Shown here piece by piece: positions 21,524 through 33,835 of a stretch of 64,000 nucleotides of DNA (within the stretch, counting starts at the first letter, position 1; each line of letters starts with the position of its first letter). Made by a program: the position numbers and the translations under genes. This DNA is from Eurosta solidaginis (Eukaryota; Arthropoda; Insecta; Diptera; Tephritidae): NCBI RefSeq assembly GCF_040869045.1, contig NC_090323.1:36884066-36948065 (forward strand). The letters are read 5' to 3'. The notes under the pieces were generated by a model, which worked only from the letters and a program-made list of their open reading frames with translations, was not told the DNA's origin and ran no database searches.

Positions 21524-22109
21524 TAGGAACAGTTATGATTTAATTATTATATTTTTTCGTCTTTGCGACTGAATCACGCCAGAATGGCTACACGGATTTT
21601 GATGAAATTTGGGACACAGACAGTAGTCTACTACCGAAATTTTTTTCGAACATGGAAAGAGGGGTGGGGGTCTCACGACCTCTTCGAGCAATTACTTTTT
21701 AATAATTTTTACACAATATAACTTTACGTATACTGGCCTTCACCAATATCACAGACTCAAGGGGTCAAATAAGTCGAGGGCTTACAAAGTAAGCAGTGAC
21801 ACCCTCCGCCCCTCCCCCCCCCCTTTATCTACCACTCTGGTGTAAAATCTATAAATTTTTATAACTCAATATAAATTTTCTCCTAAATCAATAGTATTTG
21901 GTATCTGGCACATACAGATCGAGATCTAGACAATTTTGGAGGAACGATCAGTGGTCCTCTCCTTTTACCCCCGCCATCCGCCTTCCTTCAATTGTTTTTA
22001 TTAGCACGCTTTTATTAGCTTTACCTGTATGTTTCTATGTAACTTTTCATTCGCTCCTGCGCCTGCTGCCTTATTAACATGGTTTTATAATTAGCTTCGC
22101 CTCATATGG
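21524..22109 (+). repeat. Module unit A, copy 2
   Basis: Near-identical direct repeat of 17611-18192; differences include a C-run expansion at about 21812. Confidence 0.82.
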
Positions 22110-25100
22110 ATACCCTTCCGGGATCATTTCTGGATGGTTTTCGGGATCGGTCCGGGATCCCGCCGGGGTAATTTCGGGACATTTTCGGGACTCTTTCGGG
22201 ATCATTTTGGGACCCTTCCGGGATCATTTCTGTATAGTTTTCGGGATCCGTCCGGGATCCCGTCGGTGTTATTTCGGGACTTTTTCGCGACTAATACGGG
22301 ATCATTTGGGGACACTTTCGCATCATTTCTGGATGGTTTCCGGGATCCGTCCGGGATCTCGTCGGGGTCATTTGGGGACTTTTTCGGGATCATTTGGGGA
22401 CCCTTCCGGCATCATTTCTGGATGGTTTTCGGGATCCGTCCGGGATCCCGTCGGGGTAATTTCGGGACTTTTTCGCGACTAATACGGGATCATTTGGGAA
22501 CCCTTTCGTCATGGTTTTCGGGATCCGTCCGGGATCCCATCAGGGTAATATCGGGACTATTAGGGGATCATTTGGGGACCTTTCCGGCATCATTTCTGGA
22601 TAATTTTCGGGATCCGTCCGGGATGCCGACGAGGTCATTTCGGGACTATTTCGGGATCATTTGGGATACCTACCGGCATCATTTCTGGATGGTTTTTGGG
22701 AGTCGTCCGGGATACCGTCGAGGTCATTTCGGGACTTTTTCTCGACTAATACGGGATCATTTGCGGACCCTTTCGGCATCATTTCTGGATAGTTGTCGGG
22801 ATCCGTTCGGAATCCCGTCACGGCCATTTCGGGACTATTAGGGGATCATATGAGGACCTTTCCGGCATCATTTCTGGATAGTTTTCGGAATCCTTTCGGG
22901 ATCCCGCCACGGTCATTCCGGGACTATTTCGGGATCATTTTGGGACCTTCCCAAGATCATTCCTGGATGGATTTCGGGATATGTCAGGGATGCCGTCAGG
23001 GTCATTTTGGGACTATTAGGTGATCATTTGAGGACATTTCCGGCATCACTTCTGGATGGTTTTCGGTATCCGTTCAGGATCCCGTCGGAATAATTGCGGG
23101 ACCATTTCGGGATCAATTGGGGTCCCTTCTGGCATCATTTCTGTATGGTTTTTGGGATTCGTCCGGCATCCCGTCGGGGTCATTTCGGGACTTTTTCTCG
23201 ACTAATACGGGATCATTTGCGGGCCCTTTCGGCATCATTTCTAGATAGTTGTCGGGATTCGTTCGGGATCCAGTCAGTGTCTTTTCGGAACTATTAGGAG
23301 ATCATTTGAGGACCTTTCCGATATCATTTCTGGATAGTTTTCGGGATCCTTTCGGGGTCCCGTCAGGGTCATTTCGGGACTTTTACTCGACTAATACGGG
23401 ATAGTTTGCGGGCCCTTTCTGTATCATTTCTGGATAGTTGTCCCGAACGGATCCCGTCAGGGTCTTTTCGGAACTATTAGGAGATCATTTGAGGACCTTT
23501 CCGGCATAATTTCTGGATATTTTTTGGGATCCTTTCGGGGTCCCATCAGGGTCATTTCGGGACTTTTTCGGCAACATTTAAGATTGGTTTTCAGGATTCG
23601 TCCCGAATCCCGTCAGGGTAATTTCTGGACTTTTCCGAGACTATTTCGGGATCATTTTGGGACCCTCCCAAGATCATTTCTGGGATTTCGGGATCTGTCC
23701 GGGATGCCGTCAGGGTCATTTTGGGACTATTAGGTGATCATTTGAGGACCTTTCCGGCATCACTTCTGCCTAGTTTTCGGTATCCGTTCAGGATCCCGTC
23801 GGAATAATTGCGGGACTTTTTCGGGATCATTTGGGGTCCCTTCCGGCATCATTTGGGGTCCCTTCCGGCATCATTTCTGGATGGTTTTTGGGATTCATCC
23901 GGCATCCCGTCGGGGTCATTTCGGGACTTTTTCTCGACTAATACGGGATCATTTGCGGGCCCTTTCGGCATCATTTCTAGATAGTTGTCGGGATCCGTTC
24001 GGGATCCAGTCAGTGTCTTTTCGGAACTATTAGGAGATCATTTGAGGACCTTGCCGATATCATTTCTGGATAGTTTTCGGGATCCTTTCGGGGTCCCGTC
24101 AGGGTCATTTCGGGACTTTTTCGGGATCATTTAAGGATGGCTTTCAGGATTCGTCCGGGAACCCGTCAGGGTAATTTCTGGACTTTTCCGAGACTATTTC
24201 GGGATCAGTCCGGGATGCCGTCAGGGTCATTTTGGGACTATTAGGTGATCATTTGAGGACCTTTCCGGCATCACTTCTGGATGGTTTTCGGTATCCGTTC
24301 AGGATCCCGTCGGAATCATTGGTGGACTTTATCGGGATCATTTGGGGTCCCTCCCAAGATCATTTCTGGATAGATTTCGGGATCTGTCCGGGATCCCGTC
24401 AGGGTCATTTAGGGATGGGTTCGAGATCCCGTCAGGGTCCTTTCGGGACTTCTTCGGGACTATATCGGGATCATTTCTGGACTGTTAGGTGATCATTTGA
24501 GGACCTTTCCGGCATCACTTCTGGATGATTTTCGGTATCCGTTCGGGATCCCGTCGGAATCATTGCGGGACTTTTTCGGAATCATTTGGGATCCCTTCCG
24601 GCATAATTTCTGGATGGTGTTCGGGATTTGTCCGGGATCCCGTCGGGGTTATTTCGGGACCTTTTCGGGGCTAATACGGGATCATTTGGGGATCCTCTCT
24701 GGGTCGTTTCGTGACTTTTTCTGTTTATTTCGGGATCATTTGGGGACCCTTCCGGCATAATTTCTTGATGGTTTGCCGGATCAATCAGGGTCATTTCGAG
24801 ACCATTTTGGGATCATTTGGGGACCCTTCCGAGTTCATTTCTGGATCCGTCCGGGATGCCGTATGAGCCATTTCGGGATTTTTTGTAACTTTTCCGGGAT
24901 AGTTTTTGGACCCTTCCGGGATCATTTCTGGATCTGTGCGGGATCCCATCTGGGTCAATTCCGCACTATTTCGGGATCATTTTGGGATCCTTCCGGAATC
25001 ATTTCTGTATGGTTTTCGCGATCCATCGTGGATCCCCTCGGAGCCATTTCGGAACTTTTTCTGGAGTATGTCGGGGTCATTTGGGGAATTTTTCGGGATC

Positions 25101-27308
25101 ATTTGGATTCTCTGCCGGCATCATTTCTGGATGGTTTTCGGGATCCGTCCGGGATCCCGTCGGGGTCATTTCGGGAGCTTTTCTCGACTAATACGGGATC
25201 ATTTGGGGACCCTTTCGACATCATTTCTGGATAGTTTTCGGGATCCGTCCGGGATCCGGACGGGGTCATTTCGGGATTATTTCGAGATCGTTTGGGGTAC
25301 CTACCGGCATCATTTCTGGATGGTTTTCGGTATCCGTCCGGGATCTCGTCGGAGTCATTTGGGGACCTTTTCGGGATCATTTGGGGGCTCTTCCGGCATC
25401 ACTTCTGGATGGTTTTCGGGATCCCGTCGGCGTCATTTCGGGACTTTTTCGCGACTAATACGGGATCATTTGGGAACCCTTTCGACATCATTTCTGGATG
25501 GTTTTCGGGTTCCGGCTGGGATCCCATCAGGGTAATTTCGGGACTATTAGGGGATCATTTGCGGACCTTTCCGGCATCATTTCTGGATAATTTTCGGGAT
25601 CCGTCCGGGATGTCGACGAGGTCATTTCGGGACTATTTCGGGATCATTTGGGATAGCTACCGGCATCATATCTGGATGATTTTGGGGATTCGTCCGTGAT
25701 CCCGTCGGGGTCATTTCGGGACTTTTTCTCGACTAATACGGGAAAATTCTGGATAGTTTTCGGAATCCTTTCGGGATCCCGTCAGGGTCATTTCGAGACT
25801 TTTTCGGGATCATTTAAGGATGGCTTTCAGGATACGTCGGGGATCCCGTCAGGGTAATTTCTGGACTGTTCCAGACTATTTCGGGATCATTTTGGGACCT
25901 TCCCAAGATCATTTCTGGAAGGATTTCGGGATTTGTCCGGGATGCCGGTGTCATTTTGGGACTATTAGGTGATCATTTGAGGACCTTGCCGGTATCACTT
26001 CTGGATGGTTTTCGGTATCCGTTCAGGATCCCGTCGGAATAATTGCGGGACTTTTTCGGGATCATTTGGGGTCCCTTCCGGCATCATTTCTGGATGGTAT
26101 TTGGGATTCGTCCGGCATCCCGTCGGGGTCATTTCGGGACTTTTTCTCGACTAATACGGGATCATTTGCGGGTCCTTTCGGCATCATTTCTGGATAGTTG
26201 TCGGGATCCGTTCGGGATCCCGTCAGGGTCTTTTCAGAACTATTAGGAGATCATTTGAGGACTTTTCCGGCATCATTTCTAGATAGTTTTCGGGATCCTT
26301 TCGGGGTCCCATCAGGGTCATTTCGGGACTTTTCCGGCATCATTTACGATCCGGGATCCCATCAGGGTAATTTCTGGACTTTTCCGAGACTATTTCGGGA
26401 TCATTTTGGGACCCTCCCAAGATCATTTCTGGATGGATTTCGGGATCTGTCCGGGATCCCGTCAGGGTCATTTAGGGATGCGTTCGAGATCCCGTCAGGG
26501 TCATTTCGGGACTTCTTCGGGACTATATCAGGATCGTTTCTGGATGGTTTACGGGATCCGTCCAGGGCCCCTTAAGGGTAATTTCGGGACTATTAGGTGA
26601 TCATTTGAGGACCTTTCCGGCATCACTTCTGGATGATTTTCGGTATGCGTTCGGGATCCCGTCGGAATCAATGCGGGACTTTGTCGAAATCATTTGAGAT
26701 CCCTTCCGGCATTATTTCTGGATGGTTTTCGGGATTTGCCCGGGATCCCGTCGGGGTTATTTCGGGACCTTTTCGGGGGTAATACGGGATCATTTAGGGA
26801 CCCTTCCGGCATAATTTCTTGATGGTTTGCCGGATCCATCAGGGTCATTTCGGGACCATTTTGGGATCATTTGGGGACCCTTCCGAGAACATTTCTGGAT
26901 CCGTCCGGGATGCCGTAGGAGCCATTTCGGGATTTTTTATTACTTTTCCGGGATAGTTTTTAGAACCTTCCGGGATCATTTCTGGATCTGTGCTGGATCC
27001 CATTTGGGTCATTTCCGGACTATTTCGGGATCATTTTGGGATCCTTCCGGGTTCATTTCTGTATGGTTTTCGCGATCCGTCGTGGATCCCCTCGGAGCCA
27101 TTTCGGAACTTTTTCTGGAGTATGTCGGGATAATTTAGGGACCCTTCCTCCGTCATGGTCATTTCGGAACCTTTTCGGGATCATTTTGGAACACCTTCAG
27201 GGATCATTTCTGTGTGGTTCTCTGGATGCGTCTAGAATCGAGTCGTTGTCATTTCTGTTTTTTTTTGGACTATTCCAGAAACTTTTGGAGACCCTTTCGG
27301 GGTATTTC
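22110..27308 (+). repeat. Minisatellite array 2 (unit ~87-100 bp)
   Basis: Same unit as array 1, 5.2 kb. Several unit variants recur in blocks (for example 'tttgaggacctttccggcatcac', 'ctcgactaatacggg'), showing local duplication of groups of units. The right end (27150-27308) is more diverged. Open frames within are not genes. Confidence 0.92.
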
Positions 27309-27466
27309 TTTGGTAATAATTCAATTGGATTGCATAGTTTGGACCGCCTTAGTAGCTATATAAAGTGGGCGCAACAGCCCAGTGATGATATACACATCCA
27401 TTCATACATTGCATACCTTTAAGAGTTACATGATAGTAGTGAAAGTGCTTTAAACCGCCAAAATTG
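27309..27466. other. Unrecognised stretch
   Basis: Unique-looking sequence between minisatellite array 2 and an F fragment; no ORF or repeat recognised. Confidence 0.3.
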
Positions 27467-28160
27467 AAAAAAAGTAAGGAAGGCTAAGTTCGGGTGTAAC
27501 CGAACATTACATACTCAGCTGAGAGCCTTGGAGACAAAATAAGGGAAAATAACCATGTAGGAAAATGAACCTAGGGTAACCCTGGAATGTGTTTGTATGA
27601 TTTGACATGGGTATCAAGTGGAAGTATTAAAGAGTTTTAAAAAGCGAGTGAGCCATAGTTCTATAGGTGGCCAGGGGTGACTCTAGAATATGTTTGTACG
27701 ATATGGGTATCAAATGAAAGGTGTTAATGAGTATTTTGAAAGGGAGTGGGCCATAGTTCTATAGGTAGACGCTTTTTCGAGAAATCGTCATAAAGGTGGA
27801 CCAGGGGTGACTCTATATTGTGTTTGTACGATATGGGTATCAAATGAAAGGTGTTAATGAGTATTTTGAAAGGGAGTGGGCCATAGTTCTATAGGTAGAC
27901 GCTTTTTCGAGAAATCGTCATAAGGGTGGACCAGGGGTGACTCTATAATGTGTTTGTACGATATGGGTATCAAATGAAAGGTACTAATGAGTATTTTAAA
28001 AGGAAGCGGGCCTTAGTTCTATAGGTGGACGCCTTTTCGAGATATCACCAGGCGTTACACTATAAAGATGGCAGACGGTCGACTGTGTATAAAAACCGGG
28101 CAGAATACAGTTATCGTCATAGAATCTATGCCCCTACCAAATTTCACTAGAATTGTTCAT
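27467..28160 (+). repeat. F-family fragment with terminus and subrepeats
   Basis: Starts 'aagtaaggaaggctaagttcg' with the GTTCGGGTGTAACCGAAC hairpin, then three ~130-bp subrepeats (gaccagggg marks at about 27670, 27798, 27929), then jumps by internal deletion to the 'tatgcccctaccaaatttcac' block and ends at the segmental-duplication border. Confidence 0.8.
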
Positions 28161-28539
28161 TAAATTATGATATTGTTTTATGTCCGATTTGTGCTATTAT
28201 TATTTGCTTTTTAATTAAAAAAATATTTCATACAGAGAAGGATTAGCGTGTGATATAAGGCTATGCTCACCTGGTTGCTATGGCGCCCAGTAAAATTTTA
28301 GGTGATCAATGGCCAATGGTCACAAAAATCATGTTTTCGAAAATTTTTTGTTTTATCACACTTTGAAACGTTCGTCGTGCAATATCAAATTGTGGTTACT
28401 TCGTAAAAAGGAAAGAAAGAAATTATGAAATATTGAAATATGCAATGAGTTTGTAGAAAAAAAACAAAAAACCTTTTTCAGGTGTTTTCATGACAATATA
28501 AAATTTTAGCTTAGGTACTTACTATAATTCTTAAGTTTA

Positions 28540-28790
28540 GTGAAAGAGTTCCGAAGTGGTCCCTAAATAGTCTCAAAATAAGGATTCCATTCCGAAATTA
28601 GTTTTAAATAATTTCAAAAAAATTAAAAAATGATCTCTCAATAATGGTGAAATGGTCCTAAAAGTAACTTCGGATTTGTCTTAAAATTATCTTGAACCGA
28701 TATATTTCCCGTAACGATCTCGAAAAGAAACCGTAAATGATTACGAGGTAGTCCTGAAATCCGGGAAAAAATTTCGAAATTATGTCGTCC
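28540..28790 (-). repeat. Degenerate minisatellite in inverted orientation
   Basis: Read on the minus strand this gives 'atttagggaccacttcggaact', 'ggaccatttcacc' and similar blocks of the minisatellite, strongly diverged. It faces the direct array at 28791-29235. Confidence 0.5.
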
Positions 28791-29235
28791 GGGATCCCGT
28801 CGGGGGTAATTTTGGGACTTTTTTGGACCATTTCCGGAATCATTTAGGGACCCTTCCGAGATGATTTCTGGAGTCGTCCGGAATCCCGTCTGGGTAATTT
28901 CGAGATTTTTTCGGGTTCATTTCTGGATCCGTTCGGGATCCCATCGGGGTCATTTCGGGAATTTTTCATTTTGGGATCATTTCTGGATGGGTTTCGGGAT
29001 CCGTTCGGCATACCGTCGGGGTTATTTAGGGAATTTTTCTGAGCTATTTCGGGATCATTTGCGTACCTACCCTTCAGAGATCAATTCTGGATGGTTTTCG
29101 GGATCCGTCCGGCATCCCGTCGGCATCACTTCGGGACCATTTCGGGACTATTTAGGGATCATTTTGGGACCCTTACGGGATAATTACTGATTGCTTTTCG
29201 GGATACGTATGGGATTCCGTCGGAGTCATTTCAGC
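28791..29235 (+). repeat. Minisatellite block in duplication copy 1
   Basis: About five units of the same minisatellite as 18193-27308 ('gtccgggatcccgtcggggg', 'atttctggatggttttcgggat'). Confidence 0.85.
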
Positions 29236-29290
29236 ATTTAAAGTGTACAGCGGGGTATGCAATGTTCGGTTTCACCCGAACTTATATTTC
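29236..29290 (-). repeat. F-family terminal fragment
   Basis: Contains 'aatgttcggtttcacccgaac', the same terminal hairpin as at 47370, inside the 155 bp absent from duplication copy 2. Confidence 0.55.
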
Positions 29291-31384
29291 CCTACTTATT
29301 TTTCCTTCTATTAATTTGTCTTTTGTTTTCTTTTTCTCCTTTTAATTGTTGCTTTGTTTTGCAAAGTCCATATGTATTTTATTTTTTGAAATTGTTTAAT
29401 TTCAATTTATCTCCGCCCATACTTCAAACAACTGCAACCGCGCCTGCTGGCTGTCAAAGTCTAACACAAATCCTGCCCGCCCCTTCTTGACGCTATCTAA
29501 CAAAACGTTGCAAGAAGCTTTTGCAGTTATTTGCAACAAAACGATTTTCATGTAAAACTATCATTCGCAAGCAGTAAATGCAACTCTGTTGATAGCACAT
29601 AAATAATAAGTAATTTTCTTGTATGATGTAAAAATAAAATTAAAGTTCTTTTTTAATTTCTTTCTTTTATGTTGCATTTTAATTCTGTTTGCACTTCTAA
29701 TTTGGTTTATGTCTGTCTGCATATTATTTTGCCGTTTTATTCACCTATGACGGCTAATCATTCATTTGTTTGTTGTTGGAAAAAATTATGACAGTAATTG
29801 CATGGAAAATCTTGTAATTAAAGATATTAGAGTGTCTATTAGAAGAGCAATTAGACCACCGTCAGTGATGGCAAATGATGACTCGTTTTAGAGTCATTTA
29901 AATATGAGACTGAGAGATCACAATTTGTAGTAAACGAAATTTACTTTATCTTCTTTGTGTTCCAGTTTATTTATAAAATGATTCCAATCTGACGTATGCT
30001 GTGTAATAGTAGGCTGAGTGTGCTTGACCCATATGTCATAATTAGTGTATTCATAAAGTGTCATAACACGTAATAATGTCATAACATTGTAAATTATCCA
30101 AAGGTCGGCCACTGTTCGGCATACCCACAAAGCTAATTTCTGTTATTGAATTTTCTTGCAAGTTGCTTTGCAGAGGCGCTTTGTATGACAATTTGTAAAC
30201 CTGCTCGGCCTAAAGATCTGCTGATATCTGTGCTTGTTGCAGTTATTTGGATAAACAAGGAATCTCAAGTCGGTTTTTATTTCGTATTCCGAGGGAAGCG
30301 GAGGAATTCTTATTCCCCCTTTTTTACCTTAAAGTCCGAAACATCTCCATAATTTATCTAACCTAATGTACTCACTTAAAGTTTATTTAATTAATTTATC
30401 CGTTTAAACGATTCTGGGCGTCCTAAAATCCGTTAGTCGCTTCTACTTTTTGCCATGTGGCGCTTTTTGAAAATTTTAAAGGAGCTTACGTAGTTCTGAA
30501 AAGTTTCTGTACGGACATAGAGTGTTCCAGCGAAACAGCGCTGTAGAAAAAAGTCCAGGCATGGGGAAACATAGTCCAGCGACTAATAAAGAAAGAGAAC
30601 GGGGAACGTTCACGTAATAGTGAGAAATCCCTTGAGGTGCTTTTCGATACACATTTCCCATAGGGAAATGGTTTTTTCGATCACGGAGTGTGTAGTGCCG
30701 GGCTTGGTGACTGATACTAAGATCGAATGGAGGAAACTCAGTTCGGAGGTTTTTGAAACAGATTCTGACATAGAGCATTTTTTTTAAGTTTTCTAACTGA
30801 CGTATCGAAACGTCAGCTGATATAGTATGATACGCCACTCAGCAGTCGAAATAGAATTCGAATTTGTAAAATTACTTAGAATAGCTGAATTGGAAGCCCA
30901 AACGATGACTGTGAGCTTTCAGTTGCTTACTATCGCTAGGCAGAACCTTCTCTCCCTTGACAATTGATCTTTTTACAGCTCTGGTCAGTACTTATCGGGT
31001 ATTTGTAAAATAATTGCTTCTTATTTCTACTACTCATATTTTTCGAAAAATCGCAAAGAAACAACACAGTTAACGTTTGTCAGCAAAGCAAATATCTTGT
31101 GATTGAAACATGAATTTGTACAAGGTACCATTGTGTAAATTATAGCTGTGCTTAAATTAATATTTTCCCGAGTTCAAGGGACTGTTATTAATTGTTAAAA
31201 TTATGTCTACATGAAGTGTCATGGGTTGATATTATAAATCTTATATTTGAATCTACACTGTCTCCACTATCTTATTTACGGTTTTATACCTTTAATGAAA
31301 ATGAATTGGTATATTTAGTTTGTCACGAATCTCAAAATTTGTAAGTCCTTAAAAAAGACGCGATAGAGCCATCAAGTATATAAG

Positions 31385-31547
31385 CAGGCCCGACGATAGG
31401 GAGGGGGAATTGGGGGGATTCCCCACGGCCCTGGATTTCTCAAGGGGACCGCGATTTAGAGGTACGAAGCCATTTTTTTTAATTCAGGAGAGTCCTTAGT
31501 TGTTCCATGTGCAAATTTTAAGCCGAATTTCAAAAGCAACGAATATT
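31385..31547 (+). mobile_element. hAT element 5' end, truncated
   Basis: CAGGCCCGACGATAGGGAGG matches hAT terminal inverted repeats and is paralogous to 37942-38104, where the element continues into transposase. Here it breaks off at 31547 at the duplication border. Confidence 0.65.
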
Positions 31548-31830
31548 CTTAAGTCCTTTAAATTTTTTTGGATCTATGTCATTTATTCACATGAGTTACT
31601 GTATATGAAATAAGAAAGTGTGTGCATATGAAATAAAATTTTGGAAAAAAATAAAAAAAAAGAACATATGGCTGAAAAAAATGACGTAGTTGTAATAAAT
31701 TACTGCATATGAAACGGAAAATCTCATAAAATAATTTTGTCCAGCTAGCTTGTTCTACACGAAACACTGTGCGATTGTGTAAATATGCATTTACATACAT
31801 ACATATATGTATATGTTTTTGAAAAATGCA
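31548..31830. other. AT-rich stretch downstream of PLE 1
   Basis: No gene seen. Position fits the 3' untranslated end of PLE 1 on the minus strand, but no hammerhead-like motif is found here. Confidence 0.35.
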
Positions 31831-32424
31831 TTAGGGGTGTCTGTTGTTTTTTATAAGGTTGCGGTATGCATATGCACAATTAGAAGTGTCGGATTTGAAA
31901 TTAATTTTCTTGTCATTAGGTGTGTCTACTATATGTAACATTTCTAAAATTAATCTTTTATTGTAATTTTTCTCTTCTTCCGAGACGGTGACATTTTCGA
32001 AGTCCGGGTAATGCCCTGTATCTCTACAATGTGATGTTAAAGCTGTTTTGTTTTCCGAAAAATTATTCCTTAATTTGATATTTGATTTGTGAGCGGATAT
32101 CCTTGTCTTACGTTTAGATTTTGTAGTCCCTACATATACTTTGTGGCATAAGTGAGACCCGTCGCCATTACAAGGAATCTTGTATACCACATCGGACTTG
32201 TCATACTTGGATATTTTATCCTTAACATTGCTGAAAATGCACCAGAGCGTATTGTCATACGTAAAGGCTAGTCGTACGCGTTCCTTATCATATATGTTCG
32301 AATATTTTATCCTTTCCGATAGCCCAGCGACATATGTCGCAGATTTGTATATTTTATCCTGCGATGTTTCTCTCACATTTTCACCACTGGGTCGAGAATA
32401 GTGGTTAAAAATCAGTTTTTTTTA
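31831..32424 (-). pseudogene. PLE 1 GIY-YIG endonuclease region
   Basis: Nicks target DNA for element insertion. The GIY-YIG core reads SDVVYKIPCNGD...CHKVYVGTTKSKRKTRISAHKS (about 32215-32075), with the Tyr pair in VVYKI and KVYVG and the conserved Arg in KTRISAHKS; the downstream Glu-containing helix and a His/Cys pair (SHCRDTGH) follow. Ends at a stop at 31831. A stop at 32422-32424 separates it from the RT frame. Confidence 0.88.
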
Positions 32425-33119
32425 TTGATTTGATGGGGAAGTTGTTGCCTTTACCGCCTCTTTAATTATCCTTATGTTTTTGTTATGGTACATCTTGTCG
32501 CTGATGGAAAGAACCCGCCGCACAAAGTTGTTGGCCGTATTAATAATTATTTTCTTCTCGTGTTGCGAGTTGAAGTTGATGAGTCTTCCGGCTTCTTAAA
32601 CCAATCCATAGTTAGCATGTTGTTTTTCTTAATAACAAGAGTGTCCAAGAACGGTAGCTTTCCATCTCTTTCCACTTCTATTGTAAATTTGACAGCTCTA
32701 TGGTATCCATTTAGAAGGCCCAGCATTACTTCCATGTCTTCCGTTCTGACTATGGCGAATAAGTCGTCGACGTATTTTGTGAGCAATCGTGGTTTGTTGA
32801 CCAAATCCTCCTCGAATCTGGTAAGCAGCTCCTCCATCACGATATCTGCTATAACGGTCGAAGCTGGCGAACCCATGGGCATCCCCGAACGTTGCTCATA
32901 TATCTTTTCATTGTATTTGAAATACCTGTTCTCTTTTATGCAGAACTTCACCACTGTCAGAAAAAGCTCTTTGGTCATGGACGTGTACTCTTTTATTTTT
33001 ATCCATTTTGACTCTATTATCTCGAGTGCTAAATCTACAGGCATACTGGGGCTCAACGAGACGACATCGAATGACACTAAACTCTCATCATCGTTAACAT
33101 ATGTGTCTTTGATTTTGTT
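32425..33119 (-). pseudogene. PLE 1 reverse transcriptase, N-terminally truncated
   Basis: RT motifs on the minus strand: motif A Asp in FDVVSLSP (about 33070), motif B QRSGMPMGSPAS (about 32890-32860), motif C KYVDDLFAI (about 32775-32750) and GKLPFLDTLV (about 32650). The open frame ends at 32547 through a frameshift; the adjoining frame continues (NNFVRRVLSISD) toward the endonuclease. Missing the fingers part beyond 33119. Confidence 0.9.
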
Positions 33120-33121
33120 CT

Positions 33122-33228
33122 AGCTCCTGATGAGGAATTCAGACTGAATTCGAAATATTGAGTGAAAATAAATTAAAACAAAAACATATTTATTTGTTCT
33201 TTTTAAAACCGGCCTTGAGCTCAATAAA
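33122..33228 (+). ncRNA. Hammerhead-ribozyme-like motif 1 (PLE tail, plus strand)
   Basis: Core CTGATGA at 33127-33133, one extra G, stem II GAATTC/GAATTC (33135-33140 and 33146-33151, loop AGACT), GAAA at 33152-33155, minimal stem III ATAT, then T as cleavage-site base, and a stem I of CTC/GAG plus a G-T pair (33123-33126 with 33160-33163). This matches the minimal type I hammerheads described in Penelope terminal repeats. It lies on the opposite strand to PLE 1, so it probably belongs to an inverted partial copy. Confidence 0.65.
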
Positions 33229-33835
33229 ATTTTAAAATATTATATACTGTAAAGATTTTAAATTTTTTGTTAAAATTTGACTTAAAAAATCTTTTTTTTT
33301 TTTAAAGTGGGCGTGTTCTTCTTCCGATTTTGCAAATTTTTATTTAGCACACATATAGTAATAGGAGTAACGTTCCTGCCAAATTTCATCATGATATCTT
33401 CAACGACTGCCAAATTTCAGCTTGCAAAACTATTAAATTACCTTCTTTTAAAAGTGGGCGGCGCCACGCCCATTGTCCAAAATTTTATTAATTGTCTGTT
33501 CTGTGTCATAAGGTCAATCCACTTACCAAGTTTCATCGCTTTATCCGTCTTTGGTATAGAATTTTCGCACTTTTTCGGTTTCTCGAAATTTTCAATTTCG
33601 AAAAAGTGGGCTTGGTTATAGTCCGATTTCGTTCATTTTAGATAGCGATCTGAGTTGGGCACTCATCTACTCACCTACATACCAAATTTCATTAAGATAC
33701 TTTAAAATTTACTCAGGTTATCGTGTTTACGGACAGACGGACGGACGGACATGGCTAATGAATTTCTTTTTTCCCCCAGATCATTTTGATATATAGAAGT
33801 CTATATCTATCTCGATTAGTTTATGCCGTTACGGG
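33229..33835 (+). repeat. F-family arm fragment
   Basis: Corresponds to 5365-5975 of the right arm ('atactgtaaagat', 'gtgggcgtg', 'taggagtaacgttcctgcc', GGAC microsatellite near 33740). Both element termini are missing. Confidence 0.8.

Larger units (their letters stand above)
28161..31547 (+). repeat. Segmental duplication, copy 1
   Basis: Direct repeat of 34891-38104, only a few differences per several hundred bases by eye. It contains, in order, a sliver of PLE coding sequence, an inverted-then-direct minisatellite block, unique AT-rich DNA and the first 163 bp of a hAT element. Copy 1 has 155 bp (29221-29375) absent from copy 2. Short open frames 29918-30130(-), 30146-30352(+) and 30476-30838(-) occur in both copies but resemble nothing I know. 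Confidence 0.92.
31831..33121 (-). mobile_element. Penelope-like element 1, 5'-truncated
   Basis: Reverse transcriptase followed by a GIY-YIG endonuclease on the minus strand, the domain order that defines EN-containing Penelope elements. The N-terminal part of RT is missing beyond 33119. Confidence 0.9.

Noticed and set aside
22134..22841. 235-codon open frame in minisatellite array 2
   Set aside because: Same reason; unit lengths are not multiples of three and the peptide changes frame between units.
29918..30130. Open frame present in both duplication copies (also 36487-36699)
   Set aside because: The copies are too similar for conservation to mean anything; no known domain.
32485..33123. 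212-codon plus-strand frame
   Set aside because: Antisense of PLE 1 reverse transcriptase, which has clear RT motifs on the minus strand.
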